Assembly (NCBI RefSeq): GCF_010389155.1
Contig: NC_057765.1
Coordinates: 3,410,001 to 3,474,000 of the forward strand
Length of the DNA: 64,000 bases
DNA from: Erigeron canadensis
Taxonomy: Eukaryota; Streptophyta; Magnoliopsida; Asterales; Asteraceae
Direction: 5' to 3'
Translations under genes and position numbers: made by a program
In this document: positions 11,517 to 22,115 of the stretch, piece by piece
How the letters are laid out: each line of letters opens with the position of its first letter
How positions within the stretch are numbered: the first letter of the stretch is position 1
Notes under the pieces: model-generated
What the model was told of the DNA's origin: nothing
Database searches by the model: none
What the model saw: the letters and a program-made list of their open reading frames with translations, nothing else

Positions 11517-13076
11517 ATGAAAAAAATGGAACTAAATTCAGTTTTAAAGGTGAATTTTGGCAAACAACGATGGGTTGATCACATCGGAAAAAATTTCAAA
11601 GAAGAGATTGGGATTGATGTTAGCAATATTCCTGTAAGTGTTTTCAATGTCCCCAAATCAATTAGTCGTTTTAAGCCTGAGGCTTACGTACCTCAGGCTA
11701 TTGCTCTAGGACCTTATCACCACTTTGAGACACATCTCTATCAAATGGAGAGGTACAAAGTTGCTATTGTTAAAGCATTCTTGAATCCTGATCAAGTCAT
11801 TTCTTTCGAGCCACTGGTGATTGATAGGCTTAGAAAGGTGGAGCCCATGATTCGTGCGTGTTACCACAAGTATCTAGACCTTGACGATGAAACGTTAGCT
11901 TGGATTGTCGCAATTGATGGCTTATTCATACTTGATGTCCTAAGGCATTATGGTGAAATTGATCGTTTCATACCTAAAAAGTTGGTGAACTACGCAGTAC
12001 TCTATAGAGACATGATGGTACTCGAAAACCAAATGCCCTTAGTGATCTTGAATGAAATGCGAAAGATCATTAATACTTCACCACTTGATCATGATGATGA
12101 TCTTGAATTACTCTCCATGTTAATAGGGTTTTGTGAGGTACATTCTCCACTCAAATTAACTCGCACTTTAGATAATTCTATTGGGACAAGAAACGGGACA
12201 AGAAACTATTTGCATTTGCTTGATCTTATGTATCATTTAATTGTCAATAATGAATCACCTAAAGAAGGTTTTCGCATTGAATCATCTCAAGAGGAACAAG
12301 TTAATGGTGTGGATGACATAAGGAGAAAGCACCATGTAATTGGAAACATGATGGATGATATAATGGAAATGGGGCAAAAGTTGGGCAAGATTAGAAGGTT
12401 TGGCAAGGCGATCAATGTCATAGTAAGCATCCCATGGGAGAAAATATCGAATTTACTAGGATTTCATATCGGCAAAGGGTTAGAGAAAAAGGATAGTGAA
12501 GATCATCCCCGTGTAACTGAAATTAAAATCCCCTCGGTATCCTCTTTAAGTAAATATGGGAAGATCTACTTTAGCCCTACAACCGGAGGGATTAGGGACA
12601 CTAAGTTTGTATCAAACGAAGGCACTCTGTATCTTCCGGTCATCACTCTTGAAATCTATCATGATGTTATATTGAGAAATCTAGTAGCTTATGAATTCGC
12701 TACCTCAAGTTCATCTATGGAGTTGGCACAATATATCGACTTGATGAGTGGCATCATAGACACGGAGGAAGATGTTATGTTGCTCAAGGACAAAGGAATA
12801 ATCATAGGAACTATGCCGAATACAAATATTGTCGATTTCTTTAATGGGATGAACAAGTCGAATGAACATAAAAGGGGTAACCAAACTGTTGAACAACTTA
12901 ATGCATACTACAACCAAAGGTTGGGAATTAAGGTATGGAAGTTCATGAAGAGAAAAATGCGTGGTTCACGAAAAGTGCTAACTATTGTTTTTACCATTTT
13001 GGCATGCTTGTTGATGATTGTGTATTCCTTTTGTGAAGTCTATGGTTGTCCTAAGTTGTTTAATAATCCAACATAG
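11517..13076 (+). CDS. DUF247 (UPF0481) family protein, copy 1
   Basis: A single-exon ORF of 519 residues, a normal length for plant DUF247 proteins. Landmarks in order: the N-terminal motif VPKSI..FKPEAYVPQAIALGPYHHF (residues 45-70), DDETLAWIVAIDGLFILD (123-140), ENQMPLVIL (170-178), HLLDLMYH (233-240), PWEKI (306-310), DVILRNLVAYE (383-393), IVDFFNGM (438-445), a C-terminal membrane helix (about 487-506) and the closing CEVYGC (506-511). The family is plant-specific with no settled biochemical role. Members sit at the plasma membrane by their C-terminal anchor, and in grasses DUF247 genes are male determinants of the S and Z self-incompatibility loci. This copy is the most diverged of the three here. 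The start is the first ATG after a TATA box; a second in-frame Met lies three codons on. No lesion is seen. It lies 400 bases upstream of copy 2 on the same strand. Confidence 0.93.
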   Translation: MKKMELNSVLKVNFGKQRWVDHIGKNFKEEIGIDVSNIPVSVFNVPKSISRFKPEAYVPQAIALGPYHHFETHLYQMERYKVAIVKAFLNPDQVISFEPLVIDRLRKVEPMIRACYHKYLDLDDETLAWIVAIDGLFILDVLRHYGEIDRFIPKKLVNYAVLYRDMMVLENQMPLVILNEMRKIINTSPLDHDDDLELLSMLIGFCEVHSPLKLTRTLDNSIGTRNGTRNYLHLLDLMYHLIVNNESPKEGFRIESSQEEQVNGVDDIRRKHHVIGNMMDDIMEMGQKLGKIRRFGKAINVIVSIPWEKISNLLGFHIGKGLEKKDSEDHPRVTEIKIPSVSSLSKYGKIYFSPTTGGIRDTKFVSNEGTLYLPVITLEIYHDVILRNLVAYEFATSSSSMELAQYIDLMSGIIDTEEDVMLLKDKGIIIGTMPNTNIVDFFNGMNKSNEHKRGNQTVEQLNAYYNQRLGIKVWKFMKRKMRGSRKVLTIVFTILACLLMIVYSFCEVYGCPKLFNNPT

Positions 13077-13476
13077 GTTCAATTATGTGTGTATATATAT
13101 ATATATATAATATTGTGTGTGTGTTTGATTTTCTTCATGTAATATGTTGTTCTTGTGTGATGTATTTTAATTAAGTTGTGAAATAAGACGTTATATTTAT
13201 ATATGTGTGATGTGATGTTTGTAACAACAATGAAATAAAAGTGTTTGTTAGATGTATTATATATATTAGTCCAAAGAAGAGAATAATTTAGTTTGACACA
13301 AGTCATCACAATTACAACAAACTATAGAATTTTCAATGGCGGATTACTCCATATGCCACTCGATAACTTCAATCAAATAATGTAATTACTTTATGTTCAT
13401 ATATAAACACATTATAGATCATGATCATCTTAATATATATGCACACAATCTATATTAATATTCATAACAACAAGGC
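13077..13476 (+). promoter_or_regulatory. Spacer between tandem DUF247 genes, with polyA signal and TATA box
   Basis: The first half holds a TA run (13091-13110) and AATAAA at 13234-13239, a likely polyadenylation signal for copy 1. CATATATAAAC at 13399-13408 lies about 70 bases before the ATG of copy 2 and is its probable TATA box. The two genes therefore appear to be separate transcription units. The minus-strand ORF here is low-complexity. Confidence 0.5.
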
Positions 13477-15027
13477 ATGGTATCCTTCATCTCCCACATT
13501 CCCTCTTCATCATCTACAATTGAAGATCCACAAAAATGGGTCAATCGAATCAGTAAAACCTTCGAAAGCCATATTTTAGTCGACACTGATCTTCCTATTT
13601 GCATCTTTCAAGTACCGAAAACATTAACCACCGAAAAACAAGAGTCTTACGTTCCCCAATTTATCGGTCTAGGACCAATACACCATTTCCATACCGAACG
13701 CTATAGCAACCAAGAACAACTCAAACTTATGACATCAAAAACAATGTTAGCACCGTACAAAATCACATCCGATTTCACGAAAATTGTTATAGAGAATCTC
13801 ATTCAACTCATTCCAGAACTTCGCTGTTGCTACGACTTATACTTTGATGTAAATGATGACACACTAGCTTGGGTTTTTGCTATAGATGGGCTTTTCATGA
13901 TTGATGTTTTGTCAAAAGTATCAAATGGAGATTCTTTGGAATCTTTTGAAGATATTTTGATGGTTGAAAACCAAATACCGTTAATAGTTTTGATTGAAGT
14001 TCGTACTGCGATTGAAGAACACGTATCTGGTGATTGTAACAATTCTTTTCTTTCGAATTTATTAATTAAAATTTGTGAAACTCGGTCGCCTCTTAAGTTC
14101 AGTAGACGAATATCTCGATTGGATCTTGACATACACAGCCGCTTTCATTTGCTTGATTGTATGTATCATTTGATAGTAAACCATAATGTGGTGACAAAGA
14201 ACCAATTTATTCGGACTAATTTCTTGGATGATATTGATTTAGAAGATGTTGAAAATGCAGTTCAAATGGCAGGGGATTTTTGTCCTGGGGCAAACACTTT
14301 TTTGCAGCCTCTTTTGATATTATTGAAATTGCCATGGGACAAAATAATAAGTTTTATCAAGAAAGTTTTGGGGGAAAATCCTGCGGTTTTAGAAATCGAT
14401 ATTCCTTCGGCTTCTGAGCTTTCAAGAATAGGCAAGATTGAATTTTGTATGACTCCAGGAGGAATACGAGACGTTGAATTTGATGACGAAACACATACTT
14501 TTTACCTCCCAATAATTGATTTAAAACCCGATTCTGAAGTCATACTAAGAAATTTGGTAGCTTATGAAGGTTTTATGTTCAAGAAAGGTACGTTTACTAA
14601 TCTTGATTTCACGGAATATGTTGATGTAATGTGTGGGATTATCGACGGTGTTAAGGATGTGAGGATCCTTCGTGAAAAGCATATAATTGAAGGCGATATG
14701 GATGATGACGATGTTGTTAAACTCTTTAATGGGATTACTAAATCGAGCTTGGAAACGAAAGAAGTATCCGGGCTGCAGAAGACGGTTGCAAGAGTTAATA
14801 AGTATTATGGAAACATTCCTCGGGTTAAAGTGTCTCATTATATCAAAAAATACTTTCTTTCGTGGTGGAAAGTTATTGTTGTCATGTTTACTCTTTTAAA
14901 TCTTATGTTGTTGGTCGTTAAGGGAGCATGTCAAGTTTACGAGTGTGGCGAAGATCAGTCGGGGTTCGGTATGGCTCGAGTGCTTTTCGGTTTAGGAAGG
15001 AAAAATAACCGTTTGTTTGATTTCTAG
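13477..15027 (+). CDS. DUF247 (UPF0481) family protein, copy 2
   Basis: A single-exon ORF of 516 residues. It carries the full set of DUF247 landmarks: W(V)NRI near the N-terminus (21-25), LPICIFQVPKTL (39-50), SYVPQFIGLGPIHHF (57-71), DDTLAWVFAIDGLF (127-140), MVENQIPLIVL (162-172), FHLLDCMYHLIVNH (223-236), LPWDKI (285-290), EVILRNLVAYE (354-364), YVDVMCGIID (381-390), VVKLFNGITKS (413-423), a membrane helix (about 464-482) and CQVYEC (485-490), then a 26-residue basic tail. It is far closer to copy 3 at 41.5 kb than to its neighbour copy 1. No stop or frameshift. Role as for the family: membrane-anchored, function unknown outside grass self-incompatibility. Confidence 0.93.
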   Translation: MVSFISHIPSSSSTIEDPQKWVNRISKTFESHILVDTDLPICIFQVPKTLTTEKQESYVPQFIGLGPIHHFHTERYSNQEQLKLMTSKTMLAPYKITSDFTKIVIENLIQLIPELRCCYDLYFDVNDDTLAWVFAIDGLFMIDVLSKVSNGDSLESFEDILMVENQIPLIVLIEVRTAIEEHVSGDCNNSFLSNLLIKICETRSPLKFSRRISRLDLDIHSRFHLLDCMYHLIVNHNVVTKNQFIRTNFLDDIDLEDVENAVQMAGDFCPGANTFLQPLLILLKLPWDKIISFIKKVLGENPAVLEIDIPSASELSRIGKIEFCMTPGGIRDVEFDDETHTFYLPIIDLKPDSEVILRNLVAYEGFMFKKGTFTNLDFTEYVDVMCGIIDGVKDVRILREKHIIEGDMDDDDVVKLFNGITKSSLETKEVSGLQKTVARVNKYYGNIPRVKVSHYIKKYFLSWWKVIVVMFTLLNLMLLVVKGACQVYECGEDQSGFGMARVLFGLGRKNNRLFDF

Positions 15028-15795
15028 ATGGCTGGAACAATGACGGACTCTGTAACCAATCTTTGAAAGATTATAAATGATTCGTGTTGACCCATTTATG
15101 ACCCAAACTAATTTAACCTCAATCCAAACCCGTTTATTTTGTGTTGTGTTATGGATCATATCATGTGTCGTTTCAGGTGTCATGTTGGAAGTGATTTTTC
15201 AATGAGTTCAAGACATATGTATAATTTAGGAGTAGATGTAGATTTAAGTACAGCTAAAAAAAATAAAAGAAATAACAACATTACCAGTCTTTGGGCTGTC
15301 AGTATCAAGACTCTATATAATTAGCCATTTACAATAATTATCTAACTAATAATTGTTGTAGAAGTAATGCTACTCGAAAGTGAGTGCTGATACTTCAACA
15401 TTAAAGTGATGGTGTCACATTATTGTCAAAATACACTTCTATAACCGTAACCTCAAAACTATATTTTATACAATACCCTAATAACAAAGAAAAAAACAAT
15501 TAAAAACAAACCATACTACAACCACCCTGCCTTTCCGACCATCGATACACCCAAATTGGGGATTCCACACCACTACGACACCACTCTTGTAATAGGCTAC
15601 CCTCATGAACCTGATTGGTTGTCTCGTCTCTCATGTGTCATTTGGATTTGATTTATCAAATATAAATTATGGTCTATTGATATTTTGGAATGTCTCTTTA
15701 AAGGTTTTTAATAAATAAAACAATCTTTTTTGAGGTCTGAAACCTCATTAACTTTGTATTTTTAAAACAAACCTAAAAAACCTCGTTAAGAATTT
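15028..15795. other. Intergenic, nothing recognised
   Basis: This is the 3' flank of the second DUF247 gene. No splice pattern, repeat pair or ORF of interest was seen. Confidence 0.5.
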
Positions 15796-16659
15796 AAGGG
15801 GTGTTTGGCATAGCTTATATTTTTTGGCTTATGCTTATAAAATATAAGTGGCTTTTGGCTTTTTTGCTTTAAGTTTATAAGATCTTATGTAGTATTTGGA
15901 TTAGTTTTTGGTTTTTGAAAGGAAAAAAAAAATAGGAAGAAAAGCTAAAAAGATTTGATTTCTAGCTTATTAAAAAATGGCTTATAAAAGCTTAAAAACA
16001 TATGCTCAAAAGCCCACAAAAACACTTAAAATGACTGTAGAAGCAATTTCTGGTAGGCTTTTGTTGTCCGTTGCAATACAATTCAAAGGGCTGATTATGA
16101 TGAAAAGAAGACATCATCAAGGTCGTGATGACGTTATCATCACTTCGTGATGACGTCAGCACGAGGCAGCAGTTCGTGCGAAGGAGCTCAAAGGCCACGA
16201 ACATGATAGAAGCCCAGCCCATTCGATAGCCTATATATACACGACTTAGGTTACAATTTAGGGTTAATGGTTTTAGACTAGTCAGAAAGCTATTCATAGG
16301 ATCGGTGTATAGATCTATACACCGTGTCCGCCCATGTAATTCGTTATTATTGTCGTCTCTTTGATTGTAATCCGTAATCATTGAGATGTTTTCTATACGG
16401 ATTTATCATTGTATTGTAATCGAGATGACTGAATAAGAAAGGAATTCGTTTTATATCTCTTGTTCTTTGTTCAATTCGTGCATATATGTTCATGTTTATT
16501 CAGAATCCTCAAAGACAATTACAATCGGATTCCGCACGTTTGTAGTTGTTTAGATAACGATTTGAACGGTCCTCGTGTTTCAACAATGACTTTTTTCCCT
16601 CAAGATAAGCAAAACAGCTAAAAGCCCCTTAAAAAAAAAACTAGGCCAAATAGCCCCTT
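15796..16659. mobile_element. hAT-like MITE carrying a solo LTR
   Basis: The left end AAGGGGTGTTTGGCATAGC and the right end GGCCAAATAGCCCCTT are inverted repeats of the common plant type. Subterminal GGCTTAT/ATAAGC motifs occur on both sides. Without the 552-base LTR and its target duplication, the element would be about 300 bases. No clear 8-base target duplication is visible, so the hAT label rests on the ends only. Confidence 0.55.
16036..16587 (+). mobile_element. Solo LTR with 5-base target duplication
   Basis: It starts TGTAGAAGC and ends TTTCAACA, and is flanked on both sides by ATGAC (16031-16035 and 16588-16592). It holds a TGACGTCA site within GTGATGACGTCAGCACG and a palindromic TAGATCTATACACC-like block. 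It matches the LTR at 8989-9410 in ends and centre. No internal retroelement sequence remains, so it is a solo LTR left by recombination. ORFs inside are chance. Confidence 0.75.
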
Positions 16660-17600
16660 AGTTAGACTTTTAAAATTTTAGTAGATTGTATGATGACTAA
16701 TGAGCTGACGATGACTATAACTATGGCATTGAACTTGAGAAAATGTGAAAAACCCTTTACATTGAACTAAAAAAATTAATTAGGTGTTCTTTAATTAGTA
16801 AAATTTTATCATTACAATAATCTAACCTTCATTTTTATTTTATAAGAATTGGTGTTACAATTAGCTTAAACCTTATATGTTGTTTGCCTATAAAATTTAG
16901 TACGGGCAATATTTTGACTACCAAGCTCTGAGCATTCGATAACTCAGGATCGACCCTGTTTCCGGGTATTCTTTGAATTAACAGAATTAATTAGTTATCT
17001 TAAATTTCTGTCTGCATCACATTATAAAAACCATTCACCGATAGGGCGATTGATGGCAAACATTATATTAAGAACCAGGGTTTATGGCTTTAGACCAAGC
17101 ATAAAATTTTCCATAAACTAAACGCAATAAGTTATATTGTACAAATTTTATTTAAAAACGGCTTGGTAATTCAAATAAAAGAATCAACCGTTCAAATTTG
17201 ATAATTAAGTTAGGAATAACGATGAATGGAATTCGTCCAAACCACATGGAACATGGGTACCCCGTACTCTCGTAGCTACAATATCTTTTTCTTTATTTCA
17301 TAAAAATTTTAATTATCATAATTGATTTAACTAGTTTACAACTTTACTCAAAAGAATATGACCCACGTATGGTTTTACTTGACTATTGGACTAATAATAT
17401 AAAATTTGGCCCATTTCGTTGATATCACACTAAGACTCACATACCCGCTAATCTAAAAAGGGTTTTAAGAATTCTCAATCGGCATCAAAATATATTCAAG
17501 TCAAAGGCAACGGCATTGGTGAGGTTTTTTCTTCTTTATCTCCATCACAGATTTAGGATTATCATATATACAGTACTATGAATCAACCATGTTTATATAC
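16660..17600. other. Intergenic, no gene seen
   Basis: Nothing with gene structure. Around 16990-17080 there are short TTATGGCTTTAGACC-like phrases without a partner in the window. Confidence 0.45.
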
Positions 17601-17603
17601 TTT

Positions 17604-18108
17604 TTTAATTAGTCTTAATACCCGTACGATGTTAATATAACTTACTATAATTTAGATTCCATCATCGATTTACTTTAACCACTATTTATTTCATACTCGC
17701 GAATCATGTATGAGACATATTTGAATTTCTTTATGATACAATCGATATAGCTACCGTACATCGATATAGCTATATCGTTTGTATCATTACTTATCAATAA
17801 GTTATTAAGATGAAAACTTCAAAAATTTTAGTTTATGATCTGAAATCACAAGACTATTTGCCGTCATCCACTATGTTTATAAGTTCCGATTTTAATGTGA
17901 TTCTAAAAATTTAAGGTAAATACAAAACTTTAACTAAACATATATTATATTTATCATTAATGTTTATCATTGTATAATTTAGCTTCGATCATCAATTTAC
18001 TTTAACCCCAATTTATTTTATATTCACAAATCATGTATGAGGCATATTCCAATTTCTTTATGATACAATCTATATAACTACCGTACATCGTACGGATATT
18101 AAGACTAG
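17604..18108 (+). mobile_element. Helitron-like segment with an internal direct repeat
   Basis: At the right end the hairpin CCGTACATCGTACGG is followed by ATATTAAGA and CTAG-T (18105-18109), a clear Helitron 3' end. Near 17604-17625 the complementary phrase (TCTTAATACCCGTACGATG) appears inverted, so a second 3'-type end faces left. Inside, about 110 bases are repeated directly (near 17655-17765 and 17977-18090), sharing AATCATGTATGAG and ATTTCTTTATGATACAAT. Confidence 0.5.
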
Positions 18109-18303
18109 TTTATACATATATAACTGATGAGAAGAGATGAAACCCTAGAGGAGTCGCCTGACTCTTGAGTAATCAGTTGTGCTCAAAAAATTTTTTTCCC
18201 ATCTAAACTTTTAAATTTTATATTAAATTTTCATTTGTAAAAAGCATTAGGTATGTCTGGATTTATTATCAAATTCTAAATTTTGCTCTTATATATATAT
18301 ATA

Positions 18304-19925
18304 CTAGGTCTTTTTCCCGCGCGATGCGCGGCTATTTAAAAGTATATATAGTTAAGTGTTGTTTGTTTGAAAATATAGTTAAGTGTTGGCTAAAAGTTTA
18401 TAATTTAGACGTCTAACAATTATTAATAACTAATAGTGTAACATGTGATGAATTACACAATCAATCATTTAGTCTCATTGTAAGTAATTGGCCAAACAAT
18501 ATACTAATCTGAAGAATGAAATTTCGCCAACGATCAAAACGATTGTTTGTATATAGTAGTGACAGATTTAGTCAATACTCAATAGGGCAGTGTTGTTATT
18601 GGAAAAAAGACACTCCAATGTTTAGCAAAAATCACGCCGAAGCTCCATATTTTCACCACGTATTAACCCATGAAGGCTATTAAAAATTAGATTGAATATA
18701 TACTTTTAAAATAACTAAAAAGATACATACAATTTATTACACTAAATAATCACCTCCATGAAGCTTTTGTAGATGGCCAAATATAACCTCTGCACATCGG
18801 AATGCCCTTTATCATCCTAAAGTTGTTTGGCAAATTTCTACGTCTCAAAATAATGCTTCAAAAAAGAGCTTTACATTAGTCTGTCTACATTTATATATAA
18901 AACTTTTTAGTCTTTAGACAAATAATAAATGAAATCTGAAGATTAATTTAGATAACGTGAATAAATGTTTTATAAATAAGGCCTAAACTACTACCTTTAG
19001 TATTATAATGTTTGTAGTTTAGACTAATAGAATAATTGGGTGTCATTTTATACTATTTGTATATGGACTCCCATTGTGGTAATGTAGCCATGGTAATAAA
19101 ACTGTGCAAAATTTACGGTGAATGAATTGGTTGTCTTTATATCCTAATACTGTTTTGATTTAGTTGGCTTCATACCCTAATACTGTTTTAGTGAAATTAG
19201 ATGTTCCTCAAAGGCTCAAACAATTAAAAGTAATAATTAATCAATCCAAAAAATTTTAGATTTATGTTAAATCTCTAAATATAGATAAAATCGTTAATAA
19301 ATAATAATTTAGTTCTATTAAAAAGCAATTTATAAGAACTTACAGATTTAATTATAATGTGTGAAGCAAAGAAGAAATATGAGAGACAAAGATAATCTCA
19401 AAAACTATTATATAGAATAAACATTGTTGTGTTTTTTAGTAAATGATATCATGTTTCTAATTATAAAGATCTAAATTCCTATAATATAATTATATAATTA
19501 TTATTATTACTATTAACAAAGGAAAGAATAATTGCCAAAAAAAAATAAAATATAATGTACACAATTTATTCACTTTCTTCTCCCACGATTTGTTTCAACT
19601 TCTTTTTTCTTTTTTATATTTCATATTTTATTTTATATAATCATATATTCTTTTTACTCTATTATTTTATTTATTATTTCATTATTCTATATAAATATAA
19701 ATATATGAGTTAAAATATTGAATAATCATATATTCTTTTTACTCTATTATTTTCTTTATTATTTCATTATTCTATATAAATATAAATATATGAGTTAAAA
19801 TATTGAAAAAATGTATAAGAATGACACATAGGTTATAATCCTATGTGGCAATATTATAAAATAAGTTTGAGTTTTTAGAGCCTCTAGAATCGTTCGGATT
19901 CCTATTGTTTTAATAAATATATAGA
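18304..19925 (-). mobile_element. Helitron on the minus strand
   Basis: The minus-strand 3' end is at 18304: stem-loop CCGCGC-ATC-GCGCGG, spacer, CTAG, then T. The minus-strand 5' end at 19925 begins TCTATATATTTATT after an A. The first 100 bases contain a phrase close to the 5' region of the Helitron at 49214 (TGCCACMTAGGATTA, then YATATGTGTCAT). No helicase gene is present, so it is non-autonomous. Size 1.6 kb. Confidence 0.65.
19641..19810. repeat. 85-base tandem duplication inside the Helitron
   Basis: Two copies (19641-19725 and 19726-19810) begin TCATATATTC and end near GTTAAAATATTGAA. They differ at one internal base (TTTTATTTATT versus TTTTCTTTATT) and at the very end. The near-identity suggests a recent duplication. 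Confidence 0.85.
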
Positions 19926-20673
19926 TATATATATATATATATTTTATTTGAATGGCTTGTCAACTTTTAGACTTTGCTCTTTTAATTTTGATTTTGATTT
20001 GATGAGTAGTCATCCCAAAAATAAAAAAAAATAGAAATCCTTCCTATTGGAATCCGAGTTAGATAGAATTGGACGGTGGTACAGTGGTACTGTATTTGGA
20101 AACTTGGGCCAAGTGAAGGTGTTTATAAAAACTTAATTAGAGTTTGGGCTGGTTGGACGGTGGCCACACCTGATTGGAATTTGGGCTTGTTGAACGGTTG
20201 CCACAGGCCCAACCTTTTTAACCTACGAATCCGACCGCTAGTTGGTAACAATTTAGTTATCTAGAGGATTAGGTTTAGTCGTTCAGATAATTGAAAACGG
20301 GTCATGTAGTTGGTAACTTATCGTAAGTCTTAATTGAACTTTATTTTTTGAAGATTCTGTATATTATCTTGAACAAATTTATGAAATTTGTTGATGGTAG
20401 ATGATACTACAGGCACGAAAATTGTATATAAAGAATGGAATATTTGGCTTGTGATGCAAATTAAAAATTGATCTATGAATGTCTGAGTGGTAGCCCTAAC
20501 ATTAAAATTATACCGTATACGTGAATCTATAATCTATAATATAACTAAAAGAGGAGTTGGAGTACACTTGACAAAACTTGTTTGCCTAATCCTCTCTTCT
20601 TATTAATAATCCTTTAATTTTTAATATTTTTTTAATTAAAATTTTGCTAGGGGCCGACTTGATATAATTATTA

Positions 20674-21343
20674 CTAGAGGGATATTCGCACGTTGCAGCG
20701 GCACCTCTAAAAAAGGCGGTTAAATGTGGGGTATCATGAACAAAAAACAATGGGTTGTATTTGAATAGAAATACACGTGATGCTGCTAATAATTTTAATC
20801 AAATATAGAAATTAAACTGAGATATTGTCTTATACATCAACTAACCTTTATCAATCCAGCGGTATAAAGATTAAAATGAAATTCAAAAAAAAAAAACTAC
20901 TTTCAATCTACATGACTATGGGTGTGTTTGACACAAAAGCTTGGAGCTGGGGTTGTAGTTAAGGGCTTGGGGATAGAGTTTGAGGTTGGGGCTAGGGGTT
21001 ATAATTTCCAAATAAGCTTATTTTTAAAAGTTAAAGGCTTTTAAGCCCTTAAAAGCCCCTAAAATCCCCTTGCCAAACAGACCCTATACATAGCGAACAA
21101 CCTGCAAACATCAACATACCACAATATCCATTACATAAACGCACAAACATCTCTATTCCAAAAAATCAATGATAGATTGATAGATACGTAGATGCATAAG
21201 GTTTTTTTAAGGGTATTTTAGGAAGTTCAGAAATAAAGTGTTTGGAGAAATGTAAATTATAAGGGTAAAATAGAGAATTTAAAGATAAAGTGTTTAATTT
21301 GAGGAGAGGTAGTTTGTTTATATTGGGAGTATAGAAGTATAGA
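20674..21343 (-). mobile_element. Helitron B, nested, minus strand
   Basis: The minus-strand 5' end at 21343 begins TCTATACTTCTATACTCCC. Its next 120 bases resemble the start of the Helitron at 57084 (AAACAAACTA, ATTTACCCTT-like, AATACCCTTAAAAAAA). The minus-strand 3' end is CTAG-T at 20674, after a weak GC-rich stem. It sits within Helitron A. Confidence 0.55.
20926..21067. mobile_element. Small hAT-like MITE, nested
   Basis: The ends GGGTGTGTTTGACA and TGCCAAACAGACCC form inverted repeats of the GGGTSTGTTTGRCA type. The interior is TTGGGGTTRRGG-rich. It lies in Helitron B, making a three-level nest. Confidence 0.55.
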
Positions 21344-22115
21344 TAATTAATAAAAAAATAAAAAACTTTTTTTTTCACACGCTATCTATACTCTTTTTTT
21401 TAATTGAAACCAAATTTAATTACCCTTCTTCCTGTCTAACACATTCTAACCCTATTTCTCTCTATATTCACTTCCCTACAATGTTATCCTGCTCAGATTC
21501 TTTGATTACTAATGCCGTAGTAAGTTTCTTTCTTTTTCCCTTCTTATTTAAATTAAAGTTTGATTATTAGTTATGAATCATAATTAGATTATTAAATTTT
21601 TCTTAATTGAATAATTTTTTTTCAGACTTGATAAAATTATAACTTTCTCAAAGGTATGTGTAAACTAATATATGAATGTGTTTTTATGTAAAGATCATGA
21701 TAAAAATTAACTTTGTCAAAAGTATTCATGTATTTATGCGGTTGGTCGTGGTGTAATTACATCATGTAGAAACGGCAACATGTATATGTAAATGTGAGAG
21801 TTTTCTTTCCGCAACATTTTGTTTTGATAGGTGTGTTGTGTATGAGTCAAAAATTTGAAGGGGGAACATGTATATGTAAATGTATTTGAAAATCATCATT
21901 CACTTATGTTAACTTTATTGTACTTTGTTGCAAATTTGTTATTATATAGATTTGAAAAAAAAAAATAATAAATTGGAATCAATATTTATATAGAGTTAAT
22001 TTTCATATATTTTCTTTTTTACCTTTCATATTGATTAGGTTGTGATATTGGTCATATTAATGGTTGCTCGAATTAAGTTGTGATATTGGTCATTTGGACG
22101 GCCAGAGCACTAGTA

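Larger units (their letters stand above)
20533..22113 (+). mobile_element. Helitron A
   Basis: It starts TCTATAATATAACTAAAAGAG, almost the same as the start of Helitron C at 22116, and ends CACTAG (22110-22113) followed by T. The last 150 bases match the region near 23430-23560 of Helitron C. The terminal hairpin is eroded. A second Helitron and a MITE are nested inside. There is no Rep/helicase coding. Confidence 0.65.

Noticed and set aside
13079..13309. 76-residue minus-strand ORF between the DUF247 genes
   Set aside because: Low-complexity Ile/Tyr/Asn-rich frame over a TA run and the 3' flank of copy 1.
15992..16381. 129-residue minus-strand ORF
   Set aside because: It lies wholly inside the solo LTR and spans its structural repeats; not a gene.
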